Part shown: positions 7,012-14,987 of the stretch, piece by piece | How the letters are laid out: every line of letters begins with the position of its first letter | Numbering within the stretch: the stretch's first letter is position 1 | Assembly: GCA_020438905.1 (NCBI GenBank) | Contig: JAGQTQ010000004.1 | Coordinates: 1-43,147 of the forward strand | Reading direction: 5' to 3' | DNA length: 43,147 bases | Origin: Mycobacterium sp. | GTDB lineage: Bacteria; Actinomycetota; Actinomycetes; Mycobacteriales; Mycobacteriaceae | Translations under genes and position numbers: made by a program | Notes under the pieces: generated by a model | Database searches by the model: none | What the model was told of the DNA's origin: nothing | Seen by the model: the letters and a program-made list of their open reading frames with translations, nothing else

Positions 7012-8496
7012 TCAGCTCTCCCCGAGGGTCCGGGCCAGTCCCTTGTTTATCTGTCTGAGGGTGGCCACGCGGGCGAACAGCTTGTCATTGGCGGGAATGA
7101 CGTTCCAGCGGGCCCGGTCGGACGTCGTGCGCAGGACCATCTGATCCACGGCTTTGACGTAGTCGTCCCACCGCTCGCGGTTGCGGTAGTCCTCTTCGGT
7201 GATCTTGTGGTTCTTGTAGGGGGTCTGCTCGCGGGCCGTGAAGCGCGCGAGTTGTTCGTCGGGCGAGATGTGCATCCAGAACTTGCCGACGTAATAGCCC
7301 TGCTCAACCATTTGGGCCTCGAAGTCGTTGATCTCGTCGAAAGCCCGCTGCCACTCGGCCGGAGTGGCGAAACCCTCCAGCCGCTCGACCAGGACCCGGC
7401 CGTACCAGGTCCGGTCGAAGATCACGACCTTCCCGGCCAGCGGCAGATCGCGCCAGAACCGCCACAAGTAGTGGTACTTGCGCTCCTCCTCGGTCGGCGC
7501 GGCCACCGGGATCACCCGGTAGTCGCCGGCTTCCATGGCGCCGGTGATCCGCCGGATCACCCCGCCCTTGCCCGCGGCGTCCCAGCCCTCGAAGGCCAGG
7601 ACCGTGCTGATACCCCGCTCCCGGGCCTCCAGTGACAGCGCCTTGAGCTTGGCCTGTTCCTTGGCCAGCTGTTCCCGGTACTCGTCCCTGGTCAGGCTCT
7701 TTGACAGGTCGATTCCGGAGAGCACGTTGGCTGCGGCGTCGAAGTCGCCGAACACCGACTCGGCCAGCGGTCTGCCGGGGTGCACCGGTTGCTCCCGGAG
7801 CCGTGCGGTCAGGGCGGCCAGGATGGTGCGCGCCACGGTGAGATCGCGATAGCGGGAGTCGGTGGATTCGACGATGGTCCACGGCGCGCCGATACCGCTG
7901 GTCTCCCGCAGCATGCGCTCGGCGATCGGCAGCACCGGTCCCATGGTGTCCAACGCGGACCAGTCGCGATGGTCGACCTGCCAGCCCTCGTGCGGATCCT
8001 TCTTCGCCTTCTTCAGTTTCTTCTTCTGGGCCTTGGCCGGGGTGTGCAGGAAAAATTTCAGGATCAGCGCACCATCGGCGACCAGTTCGTCCTGCATCTT
8101 GGCGATATGGCGCAGCCAGACGGAGAACTCGGGTTCGTCGATCTCGTCATTGGCGCGCAGGATGGCCGCGCGCATCAGACCGCCGACGAAGAACGCCGCC
8201 CTGCCCTTGGGTGGCAGTGAGCGCCACAGCCGCCACAGGTGCGGCCGTTGATATTCCTCATCGGTGGGATCGGCGAACACCCGGGTGTCGGCGCAGCGGG
8301 AGTCCATCCACTCGTTGAGCCGGTTCACCAGTTCGTTGGCGGCAAGCCGGTCGTCGCCGGCGATCCAGATGACGACCGGGAAGTTCGCATGGCGCAGGTC
8401 GTACTGGGCGTTGATCAGCCCTACCCGCAGGTCCGGGATGGCGGCGTTGTAGTCCTCTTTGCTGACCTTGTTGCCGACTTCGGATACTTCGAGCAT
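7012..8496 (-). CDS. pap: Polyphosphate:AMP phosphotransferase (two-domain PPK2)
   Basis: 494 residues made of two fused PPK2 domains, the class II architecture that transfers phosphate from polyphosphate to AMP to give ADP. The C-terminal domain is complete: Walker A in FEGWDAAGKGG (about 303-312), then YHYLWRFWRDLP, Walker B region VVIFDRTWYGRVLVERLEG and the lid with TPYKNHKITEEDYRNRE. The N-terminal domain (about 15-230) keeps the fold markers RPHLWRLWRSLP but its Walker A is GDDRLAANE without the lysine, so it is probably structural. ATG 8496 has AGGGAG 7 nt upstream. Last in the run glgP, phosphoketolase, hydrolase, PPK2; together these fit use of stored carbon and phosphate. Confidence 0.9.
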   Translation of the reverse strand: MLEVSEVGNKVSKEDYNAAIPDLRVGLINAQYDLRHANFPVVIWIAGDDRLAANELVNRLNEWMDSRCADTRVFADPTDEEYQRPHLWRLWRSLPPKGRAAFFVGGLMRAAILRANDEIDEPEFSVWLRHIAKMQDELVADGALILKFFLHTPAKAQKKKLKKAKKDPHEGWQVDHRDWSALDTMGPVLPIAERMLRETSGIGAPWTIVESTDSRYRDLTVARTILAALTARLREQPVHPGRPLAESVFGDFDAAANVLSGIDLSKSLTRDEYREQLAKEQAKLKALSLEARERGISTVLAFEGWDAAGKGGVIRRITGAMEAGDYRVIPVAAPTEEERKYHYLWRFWRDLPLAGKVVIFDRTWYGRVLVERLEGFATPAEWQRAFDEINDFEAQMVEQGYYVGKFWMHISPDEQLARFTAREQTPYKNHKITEEDYRNRERWDDYVKAVDQMVLRTTSDRARWNVIPANDKLFARVATLRQINKGLARTLGES

Positions 8497-8570
8497 GCCC
8501 CGACTCCCTCGACCGCAGGTTAACTACAGGTGAACACCTTCTCATTACCTGGGCGGTCGTGGGGCGGGAA

Positions 8571-9608
8571 TCAGGTTGCGCTGCGCTCGTCGTGCTCCAG
8601 CGCACCCAGTACCAGGATGCGCGCGCCCATCCCCTCGTCGGACTGCGACAGTGCGTTGCGGGTGCTGCCCTTGCAGAGCAGTTCCCGCAGGGCTTCGTGG
8701 TCGTAGGCGGCCGGGACCGAGGTGTCGATGAAGTCCTCGACGAGTTCGATGAAACGCTTGGGGTCGTCGTGGTGCGGGAAATGTCCGGACCTCGGGAACA
8801 CCTCAAGGCGAGAACCGGGCATGGCGGCGTGCGCCATATGGGCGTGGCTGACCGGGATGACGACGTCCTGTTCGCCCCAGACCAGTTGGACGGGAACGGA
8901 TTCGGTCAGATAGCAGCGATCCAGCATGGTGACCACCTGGCCCCGCCAGTCCACCACCGCCCGCAGCGTGCGGGTGAACGCCGCCGAGGCCGTCGGTTCG
9001 GGCAGGGCGGCGAGGATCCGCATGAGATTGGGAATGTCGCGGCCCACGCCGGTGGACCCGGCGAAGGTGGTCAGCAGGCGGCCGACGGACTCCAGGGCCG
9101 GAAGCACCATGGGCAGGCGCAGCAGGGCAATTGCCTCGCCTCCGACCGGCAGGGATACCAGTCGCAGGGCGACGTTGACATCCTTGGTCACTCCTCCTGC
9201 GCCGACCAGGATCAAGCGTTCCACCAGCTGTGGGAACTGGTAGGCGAACTGCATCGCGACACCGCCGCCGAGTGAGTGACCGATGACGGTCACCTTTTCG
9301 ACGTCGAGCACGCTGAGCAGGTCACGCATTCCGTTGGCGTAGGCGGCCACCGAGTAGTCCGCGCGGGGCTTGTCGGACTGGCCGTGGCCGAGAAGGTCGG
9401 GCGCGATGACGGTGAACCGGCGTGCCAGCTGGGCGTGCACCGGTTCCCAGGCCGTCGAATTGTCGCCGATGCCGTGGATCAGCAGCAGGGCCGGACCGGA
9501 GCCGGCGATCCGGAACGCCCGGCGATACCCGTGGATGGTCCGGAACTGCAATGCGGGCACCGGGTCGGCGACTTCGACGTGCTGCGGTTCGGGGGAGGGC
9601 TGGGCCAT
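8571..9608 (-). CDS. Alpha/beta-fold hydrolase
   Basis: 345 residues with the hydrolase fold. The oxyanion region is LLLIHGIGDNSTAWEPV (HG motif), the nucleophile elbow is VIGHSLGGGVAMQ (Ser of GHSLGG), the acid is probably in LVWGEQDVVIP, and the histidine in PRSGHFPHHDDP. The chain has an extra C-terminal tail of about 40 residues (ALRELLCKGSTRNALSQSD...). Substrate is unknown; the nearest family I recognise is mycobacterial Rv2715-like hydrolases. ATG 9608 is preferred over an in-frame GTG 6 nt upstream because GAGG is then 5 nt from the start. It lies between phosphoketolase and PPK2 on the same strand, with a hairpin in front, so it may have its own promoter. Confidence 0.85.
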   Translation of the reverse strand: MAQPSPEPQHVEVADPVPALQFRTIHGYRRAFRIAGSGPALLLIHGIGDNSTAWEPVHAQLARRFTVIAPDLLGHGQSDKPRADYSVAAYANGMRDLLSVLDVEKVTVIGHSLGGGVAMQFAYQFPQLVERLILVGAGGVTKDVNVALRLVSLPVGGEAIALLRLPMVLPALESVGRLLTTFAGSTGVGRDIPNLMRILAALPEPTASAAFTRTLRAVVDWRGQVVTMLDRCYLTESVPVQLVWGEQDVVIPVSHAHMAHAAMPGSRLEVFPRSGHFPHHDDPKRFIELVEDFIDTSVPAAYDHEALRELLCKGSTRNALSQSDEGMGARILVLGALEHDERSAT

Positions 9609-9627
9609 ATCCACCTCGGCGGTCAGG

Positions 9628-9655
9628 GGAACGGCCGGTTCACTCCGGCCGTTCC
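9628..9655 (-). terminator. Hairpin between phosphoketolase and hydrolase genes
   Basis: Perfect 11-bp inverted repeat (arms 9628-9638 and 9645-9655, loop of 6). Reading leftward it follows the phosphoketolase stop by about 78 nt and precedes the hydrolase start by about 20 nt. No U-run follows, so termination would be of the mycobacterial U-poor type or only partial. A smaller 6-bp stem lies at 9702-9721. Confidence 0.5.
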
Positions 9656-9732
9656 GAGGATCCTAACGGTGCACGGCCGTGCGCTCCACTCGAAGCCCCT
9701 TGCGTCTGCAAAGAAAGACGCGTTACCCCAGG

Positions 9733-12201
9733 TTATTCGTTGTCCCCGCCGGTGGCGGCGGTCGCACCCATCCGCGAATCGACCCGGATCCCACGGGCCG
9801 CGGGCCAGACCCAATCCCGCACCTCGGGGATGTCATCGCCGTGCTCGCGGGTGTACTGGCGGGCATGGATCCGTTTGTCCACCATTTGCTGGCGCAGCGC
9901 TGCGTAGTTCGTACCCAGGCCTGGAACCCGGTCGATGACGTCGATCACCAGGTGATAGCGGTCCAGGTCGTTGAGCATGACCATATCGAACGGGGTGGTG
10001 GTGGTCCCCTCCTCCTTGTAGCCGCGAACATGGACCCGGTTGTCGTTGCTACGCCGGTAAACCAGGCGGTGGATGAGCCACGGGTAGCCGTGGTAGGCGA
10101 AGATCACCGGCCGGTCCTCGGTGAAGACCATGTCGAACTCGCGGTTGGACAGTCCGTGTGGGTGTTCGCTCTCGTCTTGCAGGCGCATCAGATCCACCAC
10201 GTTGACGAACCGGACCTTCAGTTCCGGGATGTGCTGACGCAGCAGGTCGGCCGCGGCCAGCGCCTCCAGTGTCGGCACGTCGCCGGCGGCCGCGAGGACC
10301 ACGTCGGGAGCCGATCCATGCACCTCGGTGCCGGCCCACTCCCAGATGCCCAGGCCGCGGGTGCAGTGCGCGATCGCCTCGTCCATGGTGAGGAAGTTCG
10401 GATGTGGCTGCTTGCCGGCCACGACGACGTTGACGTACTGCCGTGAGCGCAGGCAGTGGTCGTAGGTCGAGAGCAGGGTGTTGGCGTCCGGCGGCAGGTA
10501 CACCCGGACCACTTCGGCGCTCTTGTTGACGACGTGGTCGATGAAGCCCGGATCCTGGTGGGAGAAGCCGTTGTGGTCTTGGCGCCAGACGTGGCTGGAG
10601 AGCAGGTAGTTGAGGCTGGAGACGGGACGGCGCCACGGGATGTGGTTGGTGACCTTCAGCCATTTGGCGTGCTGGTTGAACATCGAGTCGATGATGTGGA
10701 TGAAGGCCTCGTAGCAGTTGAACAGGCCATGCCGGCCGGTCAGCAGGTAGCCCTCGAGCCAGCCCTGGCACTGGTGTTCGGACAGCATCTCGACCACCCG
10801 GCCGGCTCGGGCCAGATGCTCGTCGACCTCGGGTCCGAAAAGCTCGGCTTCCCACTGCTTGTCGGTCACCTCGAAGACCGACTGCAGACGGTTGGACGCA
10901 GTCTCATCGGGTCCGAAGATGCGGAAGTTGTCCGGATTGAGCCGAATGACGTCGGTCAGCCAGGCGCCGAGAACCTTGGTCGCCTCGGCGAGGGTGGCCC
11001 CTGGCGCGGGAACCTCGACGCCGTACTCGCGGAAGTTGGGCAGTCGCAGATCCTTGAGCAGAAGTCCGCCGTTGGCATGCGGGTTGTCGCTCATCCGCAG
11101 GTGGCCCGACGGGGCCAGCGCGGCGATGGAATCCTTGAGTTTGCCCGTCTCGTCGAACAATTCGTGCGGACGGTAGGAGGCCAGCCAGTCGGCGAGCACC
11201 TGCAGATGTTCCGGGGTGTCGCGGGCGCTGGCCAGCGGCACCTGGTGGGCGCGCCACGAACCGGTGGTCTTCTTGCCGTCGATGCTGGCCGGACCGGTCC
11301 ATCCCTTCGGATGGCGGAAGACGATCATCGGCCAGGTCGGTCGGGCCTCGTCACCGGCGGCCGCGCGAGCCTTGATCGCGGCGATCTCATCGAGCACGTC
11401 GTCCAGAAGGCGGGCGAACCGGCGGTGGTCGTCGGCATGGTTGCCGTCTTCGGTGGCTTCGAAGAAGTACGGGTTGTGACCGTAGCCGACCATCAGCGAG
11501 CGCAACTCCTCCTGCGGGATGCGGTCCAGAACGGTCGGGTTGGCGATCTTGTAGCCGTTGAGGTGAAGGATGGGCAGGACCACGCCGTCCTTGGCGGGAT
11601 TGATGAACTTGTTGGAGTGCCAACTGGTGGCCAGCGCGCCGGTCTCCGCCTCACCGTCGCCGACGACCGCGGCGATCAGCAGGTCCGGGTTGTCGAAGGC
11701 GGCGCCGTAGGCGTGCGAGAGCGCGTACCCCAGTTCACCGCCCTCGTGGATGGATCCGGGCGTCTCCGGGGCGACGTGCGAGGGAATGCCTCCGGGGAAG
11801 GAGAACTGGCGGAACAGCCGCCGCATGCCTTCGGCGTCCTGGGTGATGTCGGGGTAGGTCTCGGTGTAGGTGCCGTCGAGGTAGGCGCTGGCCACCAGTC
11901 CGGGTCCGCCGTGGCCGGGGCCGGTGACGTAGACGGTGGACTGGCCGCGGTCGTTGATCGCCCGGTTGAGGTGTGCGTAGAGAAAGTTCAGTCCCGGTGT
12001 GGTTCCCCAGTGTCCGAGCAGCCGGGGTTTGACGTCGTCACGGGACAGCGGCGTGCGCAGCAGCGGGTTGTTCAGCAGGTAGATCTGCCCGACGGACAGG
12101 TAGTTCGCGGCCCGCCACCAGCCGTCGATCTGAGCGACGGCCTCGTCGGTCAGCTCGGCGTGCGAGCCGGTGCGCCAGGCCGTTTCGGTTGTCGCCGTCA
12201 T
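9733..12201 (-). CDS. xfp: Xylulose-5-phosphate/fructose-6-phosphate phosphoketolase
   Basis: 822 residues, the usual phosphoketolase length. This thiamine-diphosphate enzyme splits xylulose-5-P or fructose-6-P with phosphate to acetyl phosphate plus glyceraldehyde-3-P or erythrose-4-P. Signatures: the N-terminal [57 protein letters not shown] and [15 protein letters not shown] (ThDP/Mg site), then the [18 protein letters not shown] and [17 protein letters not shown] segments. A GTG lies one codon ahead of the ATG at 12201; AAGGGG stands 5 nt before the ATG. Only 16 bp separate it from the glgP stop, so the two are almost surely one transcript linking glycogen breakdown to acetyl phosphate. 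Confidence 0.95.
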   Translation of the reverse strand: MTATTETAWRTGSHAELTDEAVAQIDGWWRAANYLSVGQIYLLNNPLLRTPLSRDDVKPRLLGHWGTTPGLNFLYAHLNRAINDRGQSTVYVTGPGHGGPGLVASAYLDGTYTETYPDITQDAEGMRRLFRQFSFPGGIPSHVAPETPGSIHEGGELGYALSHAYGAAFDNPDLLIAAVVGDGEAETGALATSWHSNKFINPAKDGVVLPILHLNGYKIANPTVLDRIPQEELRSLMVGYGHNPYFFEATEDGNHADDHRRFARLLDDVLDEIAAIKARAAAGDEARPTWPMIVFRHPKGWTGPASIDGKKTTGSWRAHQVPLASARDTPEHLQVLADWLASYRPHELFDETGKLKDSIAALAPSGHLRMSDNPHANGGLLLKDLRLPNFREYGVEVPAPGATLAEATKVLGAWLTDVIRLNPDNFRIFGPDETASNRLQSVFEVTDKQWEAELFGPEVDEHLARAGRVVEMLSEHQCQGWLEGYLLTGRHGLFNCYEAFIHIIDSMFNQHAKWLKVTNHIPWRRPVSSLNYLLSSHVWRQDHNGFSHQDPGFIDHVVNKSAEVVRVYLPPDANTLLSTYDHCLRSRQYVNVVVAGKQPHPNFLTMDEAIAHCTRGLGIWEWAGTEVHGSAPDVVLAAAGDVPTLEALAAADLLRQHIPELKVRFVNVVDLMRLQDESEHPHGLSNREFDMVFTEDRPVIFAYHGYPWLIHRLVYRRSNDNRVHVRGYKEEGTTTTPFDMVMLNDLDRYHLVIDVIDRVPGLGTNYAALRQQMVDKRIHARQYTREHGDDIPEVRDWVWPAARGIRVDSRMGATAATGGDNE

Positions 12202-12217
12202 CACTACCCCTTAATCG

Positions 12218-14731
12218 TTATGGGCCCTTGATCGTCACGGGCTGAACATTCCAGATCTCGTCGCAGTACTCCGCGATCGAACGGTCCGAGGAGAACTTCC
12301 CGCTGCGCGCGCTGTTGAGAATCGACATCCGCGCCCAGGTCTTGGGTTCCCGCCAGGTCCGGTCCACCTCTCCCTGGCAGCGGATGTAGTCGGCGTAGTC
12401 GGCCAGCACCAGGAACGGGTCGTGGTCGACGAGGTTGGACACCAGCGGCGCGAACACCTCGGTGTCGCCTCCGGAGAAGGCGCCCCGGGAGATCAGCCCG
12501 ATCGCAGCGGCCAGCTCGGGGTTGCCGGTGAGGTAATCGCGCGGGCGGTAACCCTTGGCGAGAAGTTCATGCACATCGGTGACGGTGAGTCCGAACAGGA
12601 AGAAGTTCTCCGCCCCGGCCTCCTCGCGCATCTCCACGTTGGCGCCGTCGAGGGTGCCGATGGTCAGAGCGCCGTTCATCATGAACTTCATGTTGCCGGT
12701 GCCGGAGGCTTCCTTGCCCGCCGTCGAGATCTGCTCGGAAAGGTCTGCCGCGGGGTAGATCAGCTGGCCGTTCTGCACGTTGAAGTTCGGTACGAACGCC
12801 ACCTTGAGCCGGCCGTTGACGTCCGGGTCGTTGTTGACCGTCTCGGCAACGGAGTTGATCAGCCTGATCATCAGCTTGGCGATGAAGTAACCCGGTGCGG
12901 CCTTGCCGCCGAAAATGAAAGCGCGCGGGGCGATCTCGAGGTCCGGGTTCTCTTTGAGGCGGTTGTAGAGCGTGATGATGTGCAGCGCGTTGAGGTGCTG
13001 GCGCTTGTATTCGTGGATGCGTTTGACCTGAACGTCGAACATCCACTCCGGGTCGAGCCTGATGCCGGTGTGCTCTGCGACGTAATCGGACAGCCGGGCC
13101 TTGTTGCCCCGCTTGACGTCAACCCACTGCTGCTGGAACGCGGGGTTATCGGCGTAGGGCTCCAGACCGCGCAACTTCTGCAGGTCCACCATCCAGCCCT
13201 TGCCTACGGTGTCGTCGAGGAGCGTGCGAAGACCCGGGTTCGCCAGACCCATGAAACGACGCGGGGTCACCCCGTTGGTCTTGTTGGAGAATCGCTCCGG
13301 CCACATTTCGTAGAAGTCTTTGAGAATGGTGGTCTTCACCAGTTCGGAGTGCATGGCCGCGACGCCGTTGACGGCGTGGCTGCCGATGGTGGCCAGGTGC
13401 GCCATCCGGATGCAGCGGTCCCCGTCCTCGCCGATCAGCGACATCCGGCGGGCCCGAGCATGGTCGCCGGGGAAGCGGGCCCGCACCTCGGCGAGGAACC
13501 GGGAATTGATCTCGTAGATGATCTCCAGGTGCCGGGGCAGGAATCGCTCGAACATTACCAACGGCCAGGTTTCCAAGGCCTCCGGAAGCAGGGTGTGGTT
13601 GGTGTAGCCGAACGTGGCGACCGTGATCGCCCATGCCTCGTCCCAGCCGAAGCCCCGCTCGTCGATCAGCAGCCGCATCAGTTCGGCGACGGCGATCGAG
13701 GGGTGGGTGTCGTTGAGTTGCACCGCGACGCGATTGGGTAACTCGTGGGCGGTCAAGCCGGCGAAGTCCTCCAGCAGGTGCAGGATGTCCTGCAGCGAGC
13801 AGGAGACGAAGAAATACTGCTGCAGCAGACGAAGTTGCTTGCCCACCTCGGGTTCATCGTTGGGATAGAGCACCTTGGTGACGTTCTCGGAGACCACTTG
13901 GTCTTCGACCGCGCGGTAATAGTCGCCGGCGTTGAACGCCTCGAGCGCCAGGGCGTTGACCGCATTGGCACTCCACAGCGCCAGGGTGTTGCAGGTGTTG
14001 ACCCCGTAACCCTGGATCGGGGTGCCGTAGTAGACGCCCTTGACGACACGCTCGGGGATCCAGCGCACGCGGTGCTGGCCGTCGGCGTCGGCGTCGTGCT
14101 CGGTGTGGCCGCCCCAGCCCACCTCGTAGTTCAACTCCGGTTTGGCGATCTCCCAGGGGTTGCCGGCGGCCAGCCAGTTGTCGGTGCGTTCGACCTGGAC
14201 ACCGTCTCGGATCTGCTGGTCGAAGATGCCGAACTCGTAGCGGATTCCGTAGCCGACGGCCGGGCGCTCAAGGGTGGCCAGCGAATCCAGGTAGCAGGCC
14301 GCCAGTCGGCCCAGGCCGCCGTTACCCAGGCCCGGTTCCTCCTCGCAGGCCAGCACCTCGTCGTAGTCCTGGCCGAGCGCGGCGAGGGCTTCGCGGGCCT
14401 CATCCTCGAGGTGCAGGTTGAGCAGGTTGTTGCCCAGATGGGGTCCGAGCAGGAACTCCGCCGACAAGTAGACCGCCACCTTGCGGGACAGGTCGAGGTA
14501 GGTCTGGGTGGTGTCGGTCCAACGCTTCTGCATGCGGTCGCGGACCGCCAGGGCCAGCGCGTGGTAGTAGTGCTGGGCCTGCAACAACTGGAACGGGCGC
14601 CCCAGGCTATAGCGCAGGTGGTCCTCGATCGCCTGGCGCAGACACGCCGCGCTCATGCCGGTGCGAACGTCGGCCGCGGGGTCGGGCCCGGAGCCTCCCG
14701 CAGCGCCCGGCGAGTGCCTCACATCGCTCAT
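12218..14731 (-). CDS. glgP: Glycogen phosphorylase
   Basis: 837 residues. PLP-dependent enzyme releasing glucose-1-phosphate from glycogen or other alpha-1,4-glucans. The PLP site signature EASGTGNMKFMMNGALTIGT, with the Schiff-base lysine, is near the C-terminal third. Also clear are GNGGLGRLAACYLDSLATL, GYGIRYEFGIFDQ, VQLNDTHPSIAV, NGVTPRRF and VQVKRIHEYKRQHLN. The open frame extends 45 codons upstream, but ATG 14731 carries GGGGAGG 7 nt in front and gives the normal family start. First gene of the glgP-xfp transcript; divergent from the MMPL transporter with a 256-bp intergenic region. Confidence 0.95.
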   Translation of the reverse strand: MSDVRHSPGAAGGSGPDPAADVRTGMSAACLRQAIEDHLRYSLGRPFQLLQAQHYYHALALAVRDRMQKRWTDTTQTYLDLSRKVAVYLSAEFLLGPHLGNNLLNLHLEDEAREALAALGQDYDEVLACEEEPGLGNGGLGRLAACYLDSLATLERPAVGYGIRYEFGIFDQQIRDGVQVERTDNWLAAGNPWEIAKPELNYEVGWGGHTEHDADADGQHRVRWIPERVVKGVYYGTPIQGYGVNTCNTLALWSANAVNALALEAFNAGDYYRAVEDQVVSENVTKVLYPNDEPEVGKQLRLLQQYFFVSCSLQDILHLLEDFAGLTAHELPNRVAVQLNDTHPSIAVAELMRLLIDERGFGWDEAWAITVATFGYTNHTLLPEALETWPLVMFERFLPRHLEIIYEINSRFLAEVRARFPGDHARARRMSLIGEDGDRCIRMAHLATIGSHAVNGVAAMHSELVKTTILKDFYEMWPERFSNKTNGVTPRRFMGLANPGLRTLLDDTVGKGWMVDLQKLRGLEPYADNPAFQQQWVDVKRGNKARLSDYVAEHTGIRLDPEWMFDVQVKRIHEYKRQHLNALHIITLYNRLKENPDLEIAPRAFIFGGKAAPGYFIAKLMIRLINSVAETVNNDPDVNGRLKVAFVPNFNVQNGQLIYPAADLSEQISTAGKEASGTGNMKFMMNGALTIGTLDGANVEMREEAGAENFFLFGLTVTDVHELLAKGYRPRDYLTGNPELAAAIGLISRGAFSGGDTEVFAPLVSNLVDHDPFLVLADYADYIRCQGEVDRTWREPKTWARMSILNSARSGKFSSDRSIAEYCDEIWNVQPVTIKGP

Positions 14732-14942
14732 TTGATGTCCTCCCCGATGGGGTCCCGCCCCGTCGCCTGGGTGCGAGTATGGCACCACGACAGCGGCCGC
14801 CAACCGCGGTTCGGTCAACTCCGAATATGAACTCTTCGGTGCCGCCGCCTGGCCGCGGACCGGCATCGCAGACCGAGCGAGCAGGGGCGGTGCGCGGACT
14901 CGTCCCAGATGTCACACTGGGGACTCGACTGCTCCGACGCGC

Positions 14943-14984
14943 TCGGCGGATGACGAGGAATCGGTCGGCGGATGACGAGGAATC
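14943..14984 (+). repeat. 20-bp direct repeat, period 22, at the MMPL ribosome-binding site
   Basis: TCGGCGGATGACGAGGAATC occurs exactly at 14943-14962 and 14965-14984. The second copy carries the GAGGA that serves the GTG start at 14988. Each copy also has an ATG; the one at 14950 opens a 14-codon reading frame ending at TAG 14992-14994, overlapping the transporter start. Confidence 0.85.
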
Positions 14985-14987
14985 ACA

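Noticed and set aside
10456-12231. A 591-codon plus-strand frame opposite the phosphoketolase
   Set aside because: High-GC codon bias of the minus-strand gene keeps the opposite frame open; product has no domain and the minus-strand enzyme is unmistakable.
14895-14935. DosR-like half-sites (GGACTCGTCCC, GGGGACTCGACT) before the MMPL gene
   Set aside because: Neither has both halves of the 20-bp DosR palindrome at the right spacing; chance in GC-rich DNA is likely.
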